From: Lachnospiraceae bacterium
GTDB lineage: Bacteria; Bacillota; Clostridia; Lachnospirales; Lachnospiraceae
Assembly (NCBI GenBank): GCA_910575035.1
Contig: CAJTDL010000020.1
Span: 37,916 to 101,915 of the forward strand
Reading direction: 5' to 3'
Length of the DNA: 64,000 bases
The position numbers and the translations under genes were made by a program. Below are positions 55,759 through 64,000 of the stretch, in pieces. The first letter of the stretch is position 1. The number at the start of each line of letters is the position of its first letter. The notes under the pieces are model-generated. The model was not told the origin of the DNA and did no database searches. It saw only the letters and a program-made list of their open reading frames with translations.

Positions 55759-56568
55759 ATGGAAAAAAACTCCGATTTAGGCGGTCAAGGCCATTGGGCA
55801 GCCATTTTTTATCTATTTTGCCCAAAGATTACGGAAAGTCCTGCGGATTATTCGAAATATCAAAGAACCCTTGCTGATGAGATTTTAAAACAGCAATTTA
55901 AACATAAATTTGGCATTGCATTTGACAGAAATAAAGTAATAAAAGGAAGCTATGGAAAGCCCTGCTGGCCGGGGGAAGATAAGGCCTATTTTAATATCAG
56001 CAATACAAAAGGCTTTCTGGTATGCGCCCTTTCAGATACAGAAGTCGGAGTGGACGCAGAGAAGATCCATGCTATACGGATGTCTGTTGTCCGCCGATGC
56101 TGTACACCGGAGGAAATCGCATATATTGCTGGAGGAACAGAGTCTATGGAAGCCGCATATCTTGCTGGAAAAACAAGTTTTACAGAAGGGAAAACAGAAG
56201 ATTTCTTAGAAAAAGGAAAATGTAAAGAAACGGTATTAAGCCGTTTTTTTCAAATATGGACACTGAAGGAAAGCTATATCAAAATGACAGGAGAGGGTTT
56301 GCATTTCCCTTTGAAGCAAGCCGCTTTTTTCATACCAGAAAAGCAAGTAACTATGCATAAGAAAAATGCATACAAACAAAAGGATGGAGATTGTTTACAA
56401 ACAAAAGGGGCAGGTATGCAAATGGATAAGGCAGGCATACAGGAAATTTGCTGCAGCCAGCCAGGTTTTTTCCAGCAAAAGCAGTTTGGGGATTATTGGG
56501 TATCCTTGTGCACCAAGCAAAAAGTGGAGGCAGTTTGGCAGGAAATACTGCCTCCAAATGTGGGATAG
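55759..56568 (+). CDS. Sfp-type 4'-phosphopantetheinyl transferase with inserts
   Basis: 269 residues, longer than the usual 220-240. Catalytic motifs: YFNISNTKG, VGVDAEKI (metal-binding Asp/Glu) and WTLKESYIKMTGEGL. It transfers phosphopantetheine from CoA to carrier proteins. A charged insert of about 30 residues (around 130-160, with repeated YIAGG/YLAGK) lies just before the last motif, and a Lys/Gln-rich insert (about 195-225) before the C-terminus. No NRPS or PKS genes are in the window, so the client protein is elsewhere. AAAGGA precedes the start. Confidence 0.85.
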   Translation: MEKNSDLGGQGHWAAIFYLFCPKITESPADYSKYQRTLADEILKQQFKHKFGIAFDRNKVIKGSYGKPCWPGEDKAYFNISNTKGFLVCALSDTEVGVDAEKIHAIRMSVVRRCCTPEEIAYIAGGTESMEAAYLAGKTSFTEGKTEDFLEKGKCKETVLSRFFQIWTLKESYIKMTGEGLHFPLKQAAFFIPEKQVTMHKKNAYKQKDGDCLQTKGAGMQMDKAGIQEICCSQPGFFQQKQFGDYWVSLCTKQKVEAVWQEILPPNVG

Positions 56569-56589
56569 AATGGACTGCTTTTGCATATT

Positions 56590-57396
56590 TTATGAAAGCT
56601 GTTTCAAATAGCACTTTTCCAACCCGCTGATCAAGCCATACAGCACACAGGCAAGAATACATAAAATTGTGATAGACATAATGACCCAATCCAGTTTAAA
56701 GACCTGGCTCCCGTAAATGATCAAATACCCAAGCCCTTTCCGTGATGCGATAAACTCCCCGATAATCACTCCTACTAGGCAAAGCCCAATATTCACTTTC
56801 ATAATGGAAAATAGGGAAGGGATACTGGAGGGCAGGATTACCTTGGTGAGTGCTTGGTATTTTCTGCCGCCAAGGGTGTAAATCAATTTCACCTTTTCTG
56901 CGTCCACAGATTGGAAGCTGGTATAGAGGCTTAGGATAGAGCCAAAAATAGCTACGGACATCCCTGTAATAATAATCGTTGTATAATTTGCCCCAAGCCA
57001 CACAATCAGAAGTGGTGCAAGGGCGGATTTTGGCAGGCTGTTCAGAACCACAAGATATGGTTCCAGTGCTTCAGAGATGCGTTTATTGTACCACAGTAGG
57101 ATTGTTACGATAAGAGTAGACACAATCACCAGCCCGAAGCTTGAAATAGTCTCAAATAGTGTAATCCCAATATGGGAAAAAAGGCTGTGGTCTAAAACCA
57201 TTCCGTAAGCGCACAAAAGCACCTTTGAGGGGCTGCTGAAAATAAAGGAATCAATGGCGCCTGCCTGCGCAGCCCCCTCCCATAGGATAAGGAACAGCAG
57301 AAAAATACATAGCCGGCTTACGTGGACAATACGCTTGTGCTTTTTCTGGGAACGCAGAAAATCCTGCTGGGCAATAGAAACTTCATTCATGTTCAT
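56590..57396 (-). CDS. ABC permease, SsuC/TauC/ThiX type
   Basis: 268 residues, about six helices. The BPD permease loop is LGGRKYQALTKVILPSSIPS. It overlaps the ATPase gene by 14 nt. LPKSALAPLLIVWLG is a segment typical of the nitrate/sulfonate/taurine and pyrimidine-precursor uptake group. No NMT1-like binding protein is encoded nearby, so the substrate cannot be named. Confidence 0.87.
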   Translation of the reverse strand: MNMNEVSIAQQDFLRSQKKHKRIVHVSRLCIFLLFLILWEGAAQAGAIDSFIFSSPSKVLLCAYGMVLDHSLFSHIGITLFETISSFGLVIVSTLIVTILLWYNKRISEALEPYLVVLNSLPKSALAPLLIVWLGANYTTIIITGMSVAIFGSILSLYTSFQSVDAEKVKLIYTLGGRKYQALTKVILPSSIPSLFSIMKVNIGLCLVGVIIGEFIASRKGLGYLIIYGSQVFKLDWVIMSITILCILACVLYGLISGLEKCYLKQLS

Positions 57397-58150
57397 TCAA
57401 CTCCTTCCAAATCTTATTGAAATAATCCTTAAATTCCGGTGAATTTCTTCGTTCCAAAGCACTGATGCTTTCTGGAAAGTGGATGGGAATGATTTTTTTG
57501 ATAGTTGCAGGGCGTTTGCTTAACACAATGATCTGTGTCCCCAGGCTGATTGCTTCAGACAAGTCATGGGTAACAAGGATGGCAGTCTTCCCTTCTTTTT
57601 TGATAATTGCCCCAATGTCATCCCCAACAGTAAGCCTAGTCTGATAATCCAGGGCAGAAAAGGGTTCGTCAAGAAGCAATATTTCTGGCTTGAGCGCAAG
57701 GGTGCGGATTAATGCTGCCCGCTGGCGCATGCCGCCAGATAACTGGGACGGCCGGGCATCCTTAAATTTATAAAGCCCATAAGTCTTTAATAGGCCTAAT
57801 ACGGATTTCTTTGTTTCTGAAGTCAGTTTATTCTGGATCTCCAATCCTAATAAAACATTTTTTTCCACTGTGCGCCATTCAAAGAGGTGGTCATGCTGCA
57901 GCATGTAGCCGATGGTATGGCTCCCTTTCAGAGATACTTTCTGTCCATAAAGGAAAACAGAGCCCTGTTCAGGCTCCAATAAACCTGCCATAAGTGACAG
58001 GAGGGTGGATTTGCCGCACCCGCTGGGTCCCACAATTGCCAGAAAGTCGCCTTTATGGACTGTAAAATTTATATTGGATAAAGCAGGCGTTTCCCCCTGC
58101 ATAGTATGGTAAGAATAACTTACGTGGCTGATATCCATTAGTTGTTCCAT
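57383..58150 (-). CDS. ABC ATPase, SsuB/TauB type
   Basis: 255 residues starting at ATG 58150, after GGAG. Walker A GPSGCGKSTLLSLMAGLL, Q-loop YMLQHDHLFEWRT, signature LSGGMRQRAALIRTL, Walker B ILLLDEPFSALD, H-loop LVTHDLSEAI. It powers the permease at 56590. The N-terminal SYSYHTMQGETPAL agrees with the taurine/sulfonate importer group. Confidence 0.9.
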   Translation of the reverse strand: MEQLMDISHVSYSYHTMQGETPALSNINFTVHKGDFLAIVGPSGCGKSTLLSLMAGLLEPEQGSVFLYGQKVSLKGSHTIGYMLQHDHLFEWRTVEKNVLLGLEIQNKLTSETKKSVLGLLKTYGLYKFKDARPSQLSGGMRQRAALIRTLALKPEILLLDEPFSALDYQTRLTVGDDIGAIIKKEGKTAILVTHDLSEAISLGTQIIVLSKRPATIKKIIPIHFPESISALERRNSPEFKDYFNKIWKELNEHE

Positions 58151-58250
58151 GGGGTTCTCCTTACAAAATGCTTATTATAATGTATGAAATAATTTTCCTG
58201 GCGTGTGATGTGAAACAGAAATTTTATTATAATTACTTATTTTCCCAAAC

Positions 58251-58283
58251 TGTAAGCAGATTGTAAGAACTTCCTGTTAAGAT
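58251..58283 (+). promoter_or_regulatory. Response-regulator-type promoter, copy 1
   Basis: TGTAAG at 58251 and again at 58262, exactly 11 bp apart, then TAAGAT as -10 (58278-58283). Direct repeats in helical phase just upstream of the -10 are characteristic of PhoB/OmpR-family activators. The same layout occurs at 62660-62692. Confidence 0.6.
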
Positions 58284-58303
58284 AAAAGAGGTAGAAGGGC
58301 AGC

Positions 58304-58393
58304 GGTTTGCCACAGATTCCAGGCATCGGACGGCATGGCTCCTGGAAGCAATGTATCACCTGGGGGGTTGCCACAGATTTAAGGCGTTGGAGG
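58304..58393 (+). repeat. Imperfect 61-bp-period repeat in the leader
   Basis: TTGCCACAGATT is followed in both copies by a similar AGGC-T-GGA stretch: 58304-58333 and 58365-58393. It belongs to the non-coding part of the gap 58151-58460. Confidence 0.5.
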
Positions 58394-58460
58394 TATTCCA
58401 TACCTTGTGGAAAAGTTTCTGTATCGCTGCCAAAAACAGGGGACAGTAGGAGGAAGAAAG

Positions 58461-58553
58461 ATGGTTATATTAGATACGAAGGAGATTACCCAGATGACAG
58501 GCCATATGTCCCATTGGGGATGGGAAGGCTTTGGAAAGGCAGGTGGGTTCTGA
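58461..58553 (+). pseudogene. 30-codon ORF, possible collapsed ABC ATPase gene
   Basis: AGGAGGAAG precedes ATG 58461; the frame reads MVILDTKEITQMTGH and ends at TGA, overlapping the FtsX gene start (TGATG). FtsX-type permeases are normally preceded by their ATPase, which often begins with a similar strand. The strong site and the coupled stop suggest the start and end of that gene joined by a deletion. This is an inference from position. Confidence 0.3.
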
Positions 58554-61101
58554 TGAAGAATAACAACCGCAAAATTATAACCAGCCTTGCCCGTAAGGAA
58601 TACTGTGCTGACAAAGGGCGGCGCCTGGTTTTGATGGGGGCAGTGGCTTTTGCAGTTATGATGCTCTTTAGCGTATTCAGCTTCGCCTCCGGTAAGATTG
58701 AAACAGACAGGCTATGCGCTGCAAGGAAGCGGGGAGCTGTGGCATGCTCAAGCCTGGAATGCGTTACACAGGAACAATATGAGCAGATTCTAAGGCTTCC
58801 TTATATCAAGGAGGCAGGAAAGTATGTGCAGTTTGGGAATATCCAGACGGCAAGGTGCGTTGTTGCAGACCAGCTTGTATGGGAGAAAATCAAAAAGCCA
58901 GCCTTTACAGATATCCATGGCACATACCCAAGGGAAAAGATGGAAATCATGCTCCCCATAAGCGCTTTGGAATGGATGGGGGTTTCCAATCCCCAAGTCG
59001 GCATGGAACTTCCAGTTACGATAACTTACCCAAAGGATAGCGGCCAGGAGGAATTTCAGTTCCGTCTGTCTGGATATTATATGGAATATATTGACGCGAT
59101 TCGCTACGGCCCGCCCGACGCATATTTTTCCCAGGCATTCCTGGATTCCATTTCACAAGGAAGGGAGTGGGATATGCCGCTGATTATGAGGCAGGAGGCT
59201 ATAACACCATAGCCCTTCTGGCCGCTGTGATATTGCTTAGTGCAGGCCTCCTTATTTATAATGTAATCCGCATTTCCTCTAAGAAAAAAATCCGGGAACA
59301 GGGCCTATTGAAGACGCTGGGGACGACAAAGGGGCAGCTGTATGCCATTACATTTTGGCAGATAGTGAGAACCGTCCTCTGGGGAAGCCTGTTTGGCGTG
59401 GCGGCGGGCACTCTGCTGGTTATGTTTGTACTCCCTCTCCTGTTATCCGATATGTATTTATACCGTATGGGGAGTGCGGCTGGAATGCTCTCCTTCCATC
59501 CGCTCCTGCTGGCAGCATCCGTTCTATTTGCGGCCTGCGCTGCATTTTTAAGCGCATCCTTTGCTATACGGCGCGTCGTAAAGCTTTCCCCCATTGAGGC
59601 AGCTGCCTATATGGAAAAAGCATCCCAAACGCCGTATGCCAGGAAAATGCGTAGGGGACATAAGGGGAAGCGCCTTCTGGATAGTGGGAATGATGCATTT
59701 GCTATGGGAATGGGATTAGGGAAACATCAGAAGAGCTGCGTTCGGCTATGGCAGATGGCCTGGAGGAATATCCTGCGGTTTAAGAGGCGGTTTCTGGTCA
59801 GCGCCATTAGCCTGACACTCAGTTTTATTGTGTCCCTTGGGGCAACTATGGTTTTGAAAGGGGCTGATACCACCAACAAGATCGAGCATGAGTATGCGGA
59901 CATTAGGGTTTTCAGCCCTGTATCAACCTTAGACTATTGCATGGTTGCCGCCACTTCCAGCCAGAAAAATGAAGATGGCACGGTGGATCTTATCCCGCAT
60001 GCGCTTTTGGAGGATATACAAAAACTCCCTGGCATTCAGGATATAATGGTTGTCCGGGGAGGCTTTGGGGAGGTGCTGTTGGAGGAAGAGGCGCTTTCCA
60101 TTTTATTGGAGAAAAATGAGAATCCCGATTGGATTTATCGCGGCGTATTTGTGGTGCAGGAAATGAGTGATGCGTATTTGCAGGAACTGAAAACATTTGC
60201 GCAAAAAGAAGGCCTATTCTTGGATGTGGATACCGTAATCAGCGGTGAGGGGATGATTCTCATGCATGAGCACCAGCTTTCCCAAATGCAGATAGAAATG
60301 AGCAAAGGGGAAATAGGGAAATCCTTTGGGGTTTATGATATTACGGCGAAGAATAAGACAAGGGATATGCGTTTTTGCGGTTATTTGGATTTCGGGCAGA
60401 AGGGGCTGCCTAAGTTTAGCAGCGCAGTAAGGTTCAATGATAACATTTATTTTCTGGCAAGCGAAAAGGGCTTTGAGAATATAAGGGCGAAGGAGCAGAG
60501 CTTTAGTGTTGAGATTACGTCCGAGCCAGGGAGCCGCCCTGCCCTTACAGAGAAAGTGAGGCGTCTGGCAAATGCGTACAATAGGGCTCTTGTAATGGCG
60601 GAAGAAAAAAACAGGAGTCAGGGGGGAGTAGGATTGGAGATATGGTTTGATGCGAAATTGGATACGCTGGAGGAAATGATGGATTACATCAAGGCCAACC
60701 GCCTGGTGATGGGAGCCTTATGCACAGTCCTGCTCCTTATGGGCATGGTGAATTATATCAACGTGACCATTACTGGGTTTGCGGCACGGAAGAAGGAGTT
60801 TGCGGTGATGGAGAGCGTGGGGCTCACCAGGGAGCAGCTGAAGAAAATGCTGATACTGGAGGGGGTATTCTATAGTTCTGTTATTACAGTGCTGACGGGC
60901 ATATTCGGGGGCGGGGCGCTTTATCTGCTGGGGAATTATATGAAGAAACAGATGGCGTATTTTGTATTCAGCTACCCTGTCTGGGAGTTTGCCGCCTGTG
61001 TGGCAGGGCTGTTTTTGTCCTGTATACTGATTGCGCTGTTCTTTTATTACAAATTTGGGGAGGGGAGTGTTGCCTTGAAGCTGCGGCTTTATGCGGATTA
61101 G
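58553..61101 (+). pseudogene. FtsX-type ABC permease, split by deletion and frameshift
   Basis: The first frame (58553-59212) gives the N-terminal membrane helix (LVLMGAVAFAVMMLFSVFSF) and an extracytoplasmic domain to about LDSISQGRE, then 13 out-of-family residues. The second frame (readable from 59167) resumes with GGYNTIALLAAVILLSAGLL, the next FtsX helix bundle, a second extracytoplasmic domain, and the last helices. The linker of some 60 residues normally found before this helix is missing, so the break near 59170-59190 is a deletion with a frameshift. Such two-FtsX-domain permeases usually work in antimicrobial-peptide sensing or lipoprotein handling. The rest looks little decayed. Confidence 0.8.
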
Positions 61102-61118
61102 GGGGGGTACGGGCAGAT

Positions 61119-61170
61119 GACGGACGCTTACCCATTCCCGCCCCCTGTCTGTTAATCCCTTAAGTTACCA
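61119..61170 (+). repeat. Dispersed intergenic repeat, copy B
   Basis: GACGGACGCTTACCC (from 61119) and, 35 nt on, AATCCCTTAAGTTACC (from 61154), as in copies A and D. Confidence 0.5.
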
Positions 61171-61297
61171 GCAGACCGTAATATAGTAACTACGGGATTA
61201 TGAACAGCGGCAAAATATTGCAGGACAGCCTTGTATCTATCGGAAAAGTGTGGTAACGTTATGCTATCAAAAAAATGGAATATTGAAAAGAGGCATC

Positions 61298-62047
61298 ATG
61301 AAAAACCTGTTACGACACTTTGGAAAGAAGAATAAGTATTCTCCCCTTTTACTATTACAGATTGCAGCCTGTGGGATTTTTTGCCTGTGGATTGTTATGG
61401 GAAGCTTTCCCACAGGATGGATCTATGATATAGGGGTTTCAGAAGGAACCGCCCAGGGAGAATGGCCAGACAGCTCTGTCAGCCAATTAACAGGGCAGGA
61501 AGCATTAGAATCCTATTTCCTTCAGCAGACGCCAACAACCGTAAACGGCAGCCATCTGATCCAATGCCCACTAATGCGCCTGCGTGACGTAAATTGGGCG
61601 GGAGAGCACCACACCAGGGTAAAAAGGGTAAAGCGGACTGTCTATGTATCAGAATACCTTACGCTGTCCAATCCCGTTTCCTGGTGGCAAAATATACTAA
61701 GGGTATTTGCCACAGGCGGATCTTATAACCGCTATTTCTTAATGGAACTGGCGGACAGTTCCTATGTATGCGTATACTTTGACGATTACATCTTATGGAG
61801 GAATATGTTTTCGGAAGGCAGTATTTTCCCAACTGGCTATCTGCGCCAATCCACAGCCGATGAGCGCAGCATGCTGGAATCCATGGAAGGAAAATATCAT
61901 GTAAACGCTTCCTATGTGCTGGATTTGTACCGCCATGGAAAAATGTCTGAAAGTATAGATTTAATCCTGCGTGCTGTCCTTGCTTTCATAGGGACATGCG
62001 CAATCTGCCTTGTATGGGATCAGGTAAAAAAACGGATAATTACATAA
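61298..62047 (+). CDS. Membrane protein of unknown function with two terminal helices
   Basis: 249 residues from ATG 61298 (AAGAGG upstream; the frame extends to 61250). An N-terminal helix (about 16-36) and a C-terminal helix (about 222-240) flank an extracytoplasmic domain of about 185 residues. That domain contains YVSEYLTLSNPVSWWQNIL and SSYVCVYFDDYILWRNMF. It resembles uncharacterised clostridial membrane proteins near FtsX-type ABC genes. No catalytic motif is recognised. Confidence 0.7.
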   Translation: MKNLLRHFGKKNKYSPLLLLQIAACGIFCLWIVMGSFPTGWIYDIGVSEGTAQGEWPDSSVSQLTGQEALESYFLQQTPTTVNGSHLIQCPLMRLRDVNWAGEHHTRVKRVKRTVYVSEYLTLSNPVSWWQNILRVFATGGSYNRYFLMELADSSYVCVYFDDYILWRNMFSEGSIFPTGYLRQSTADERSMLESMEGKYHVNASYVLDLYRHGKMSESIDLILRAVLAFIGTCAICLVWDQVKKRIIT

Positions 62048-62305
62048 TTTGACAAAATCGGAAAGAACTGTATGTCTATTCTGATATTCTTTGCATATAC
62101 TATCCTTGTAGCAAATGAGGCAACAGTTCAGCACATGCCAATTATGGAATGAAGCATCCATGCAGAGCGCTGCTGATTGCGGAATGCATCATTCCATGCA
62201 AAGCGATATCTGTTGCCAAATAAGTTACAGCTTTGCCGCAGCCATCTGCGGTGAGGGAAAAAGGCATTTATATGCCAATAACAAAAGACGGCAGGAGGTA
62301 ACGAT

Positions 62306-62509
62306 ATGTCTAATTCATCGAACAGAGCAGTAGTACCAGAAGCAAAAAGCGCACTTGATAAGTTTAAATTTGAGGTTGCAAATGAAATCGGCGTGCCATT
62401 GAAGGATGGGTACAACGGAGAATTAACCTCTAGGCAGAATGGTTCTGTTGGCGGTTATATGGTGAAGAAAATGATCGAAGCCCAGGAAAGACAGATGTCC
62501 GGAAAATAA
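62306..62509 (+). CDS. Alpha/beta-type small acid-soluble spore protein
   Basis: 67 residues after AGGAGG. The family pattern is complete: SNRAVVPEAKSALDKFKFEV, then ANEIGV with the germination protease cleavage region, and LTSRQNGSVGGYMVKKMI. These proteins coat spore DNA in the A-like form and are degraded at germination. The insert KDGYNGE lies between the two conserved blocks. I could not find a convincing sigma G promoter at the expected distance. Confidence 0.95.
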   Translation: MSNSSNRAVVPEAKSALDKFKFEVANEIGVPLKDGYNGELTSRQNGSVGGYMVKKMIEAQERQMSGK

Positions 62510-62542
62510 CAAAAGAGATATAGAACCGTTAAGAGGGCAGAA

Positions 62543-62584
62543 GCAGAGGCTCTTGGTGTAAAAAAATGCACCAAGGGTCTTTGC
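62543..62584 (+). terminator. Terminator of the spore protein gene
   Basis: A 16-bp stem with a few G-U pairs (62543-62558 with 62569-62584), perfect in its upper part (CTTGGTG with CACCAAG), and an A-rich loop, followed by CGTTTATT. Confidence 0.75.
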
Positions 62585-62659
62585 CGTTTATTCCCGCACT
62601 TCGCTGCCCGGCAGCAGGGTATTTGATTTGGGAGCATTGTCTCATATTTTCTAACTAAA

Positions 62660-62692
62660 TGTAAGAAGATTGTAATAACTTCCTGCTAGAAT
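62660..62692 (+). promoter_or_regulatory. Response-regulator-type promoter, copy 2, without its gene
   Basis: TGTAAG at 62660 and TGTAAT at 62671, 11 bp apart, then TAGAAT at 62687-62692, the same geometry as 58251-58283. No plus-strand gene follows. Instead the gap 62693-62866 has repeat copy C and then the tail end of the recombinase. Confidence 0.5.
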
Positions 62693-62696
62693 AGAA

Positions 62697-62740
62697 TTAT
62701 TAAGTTACTGACATTGGCCGTGAATAATAACATGTGTCAT
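62697..62740 (+). repeat. Dispersed intergenic repeat, partial copy C
   Basis: TTAAGTTACTGACATTGGCC and then AATAACAT parallel the second half of copy A (TTAACTTACTGGCATTGCCC and AACAT). Confidence 0.4.
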
Positions 62741-62866
62741 ACCTAAATAGTTGAATAATAATCGAAATGATTGTGAAACTTCAAGATTTGATTGTGTTTT
62801 ATAGATATTTTTCCGCCACAGGGGATAAACTTCATTCCCCTGTATGCGGTTTTTAAAAGCATCAGC

Positions 62867-63884
62867 CTAACTTTTTACCGTTAGCTGGCTTCCCTGTTTC
62901 ATAAAATTAAAGTGTATCTCTACTGTTGTGTTGCGTTTTCCCTCTGCCATATCCTCATGGACAACAATCTCTTTGATGAGCAGATGTAACATTTCCCTGT
63001 CAAGTTCCTTAATGTCTGCATACTGCCTAATCAGTGAAAGCCACTTTGAATTGTCCTCCTGTTCCCTTGCCGCCCCGTTAAGACGCTCACGCATCATGTC
63101 TGCCTTTTTCTGCAAAGTTTCCTGTTCGGTCTGTGCTTTCTCCATCATGCGGGTAAAATTCATTTCGTTAATCCTGCCCGCCACCCAGTCCTCATAGAGT
63201 TTTGAAATCAGCGCATCCAGTTCGGAAAGTCTGCGCTCACTCTCGGAAAGTTTCGCTTTTATGCGTCTGCTTTCTTCCTCACTGTCGCACTGGCAGCTTT
63301 TCCGCAGTTCCTCAATGACTTTCGTTTCATCTGCAAGGGCGAGTGCCGCACAGGAGCGTATCTGCTCCAAAACAATCTGATACAGTGTGTCAAGCTCCAA
63401 CCGGTGCTGGCTGCAATGCGATACTCCGTATTTATTGTATTTTGCACAGGTCAGTATCCTTGTCTTTGCTTTTGAATTTGCCACACGCTGATTCATGGAA
63501 CTGCCACATTCCCCACATTTGACAAGCCCTGCAAATATTCCATAATTGCCCCATGCGTCCGGTCTTTTGCGCATCTTCACCTTTTCCTACACAAGATTGT
63601 AGGTATCCATGTCCACAAGCGGCTCATGCACGTTCTCCACCTGAATCCATTCCTCCGGCTTTTTATCCCCAATCCAGCCGACCTTGAAACGGTAGTCCGC
63701 TTTCTGTGACGCTATCGTGCCGATATAGACGGGATTGGCGAGTATCTGCTTGATTGTGGAGAAATCCCACATATAGATACCCTTTTCGCCATATTCCTTT
63801 TCCCATTTGGTCACATGGTTGCGCAAGCCTTTCTTCCTGTTCCACCAGCAGGGGGCAGGACTCCAGCCTGCGCCTGATCCAGTT
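62867..63884 (-). pseudogene. Large serine recombinase, truncated and with an in-frame amber codon
   Basis: The C-terminal part (62867-63580) has a zinc ribbon (LVKCGECGSSMNQRV and later LTCAKYNKYGVSHCSQH), a coiled coil and a DUF4368-like end. The same frame continues upstream across TAG at 63587-63589 into the recombinase domain (STIKQILANPVYIGTIASQK, 63590-63826) and further to about 63884. The amber codon stands where a coding triplet is expected (DTYNLV-stop-EKVKMRKRP). The resolvase catalytic domain with its Ser is absent, cut off by the IS3-type element at the right. Such recombinases move conjugative transposons, so the chromosome junction is probably between 62700 and 62860. Confidence 0.8.
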
Positions 63885-63924
63885 TGGATCTATGTCAATA
63901 CTTTAGACAAAAAAAGTCGAAAGG

Positions 63925-64000
63925 TTATGCTGCTTTTTTAAGTTCCTCATCCTCCTTTTGTTGGGGTGTCATATAACCAATAGCACTGTGTATTCTTTTA
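63925..64000 (-). mobile_element. C-terminal end of an IS3-type transposase (continues outside)
   Basis: The last 25 codons on the minus strand read RIHSAIGYMTPQQKEDEELK and end KKAA-stop, the typical integrase-core ending of IS3-family OrfB. The element end appears to lie at about 63880-63900, where the recombinase frame is cut. Only the tail is visible. Confidence 0.7.

Noticed and set aside
62070..62100. Sigma G promoter for the spore protein gene
   Set aside because: GTATG and CATATAC are roughly spaced but deviate at the -10 and lie about 200 nt from the start codon, too far and too weak.
62115..62333. 72-codon frame upstream of the spore protein gene
   Set aside because: It overlaps the SASP start in another frame and lacks a ribosome binding site. 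Its composition is untypical of the neighbours.
20271..63589. Amber codon recoding (for example pyrrolysine) suggested by two in-frame TAG codons
   Set aside because: Intact genes here end in TAG (45113, 50957, 51622, 56568), so it is used as a normal stop. No pyl genes are seen, and both cases lie in decaying or small genes.

Overview
The window reads as chromosomal DNA of a spore-forming, anaerobic Clostridia member, most likely Lachnospiraceae. Support comes from the forespore gene spoIIR, an alpha/beta small acid-soluble spore protein, Rex next to an ABC-F protein, YesM/YesN-type two-component genes with sugar ABC transporters, very large Lys-rich cell-surface glycosidases, and strong AGGAGG ribosome binding sites. 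I cannot name the genus. No rRNA, tRNA or CRISPR array was found.

Layout. 1-5070: end of a secreted GH127-type beta-L-arabinofuranosidase, then a wrecked MATE efflux gene. 5114-9643: methionine and one-carbon genes (metF, a free-standing methionine synthase activation domain, metH without that domain), with a toxin-like relic inside the unit. 10200-11820: an IS1182-like insertion sequence. 11903-14857: a DUF4474 membrane protein overlapping a metallophosphoesterase, then a sigma-like protein. 14953-18490 (minus): cytidylate-kinase-like protein, ArsB/NhaD permease, ClC exchanger. 18823-20044: an XRE/TPR regulator facing a 47-residue exported-peptide gene, which resembles a PlcR/PapR-type peptide signalling pair. 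20196-22379 (minus): YtrA-type GntR repressor, ABC ATPase, permease and a broken small gene. 22934-30997: icd, ABC-F, rex, a coiled-coil protein, the NAD(P)HX repair enzyme, alr and mazF. 31199-33393: a CNNM/CorC-type membrane protein and yebC.

33498-49385 is the most coherent system: YesM/YesN two-component genes, a decayed solute-binding gene, a 1653-residue surface glycoside hydrolase with a clan GH-A (GH39-like) core, an intact sugar ABC transporter (binding lipoprotein and two permeases) and a cytoplasmic GH36 alpha-galactosidase. Three promoters here share an upstream box at a fixed 47-48 nt from the -10 hexamer, so YesN probably controls all three units. With the GH127 enzyme nearby, use of galactose- and arabinose-decorated plant glycans such as arabinogalactan-protein is a reasonable guess.

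49935-53369 is an envelope cluster (GT2, permuted papain-fold protein, flippase-like protein, DedA) with a 49-bp tandem repeat. 53528-58150 holds tmcAL, spoIIR, a phosphopantetheinyl transferase and an ABC pair with no binding protein. 58251-62692 contains a decayed FtsX-type ABC locus and two promoters with identical 11-bp-phased TGTAAG boxes, a small membrane protein and an SASP gene. The right end is mobile DNA: a serine recombinase with an in-frame amber codon and the tail of an IS3-type transposase.

Decay is a recurring theme: MATE, PIN-like, solute-binding, FtsX and recombinase genes are all broken. An intergenic repeat family recurs at four sites.
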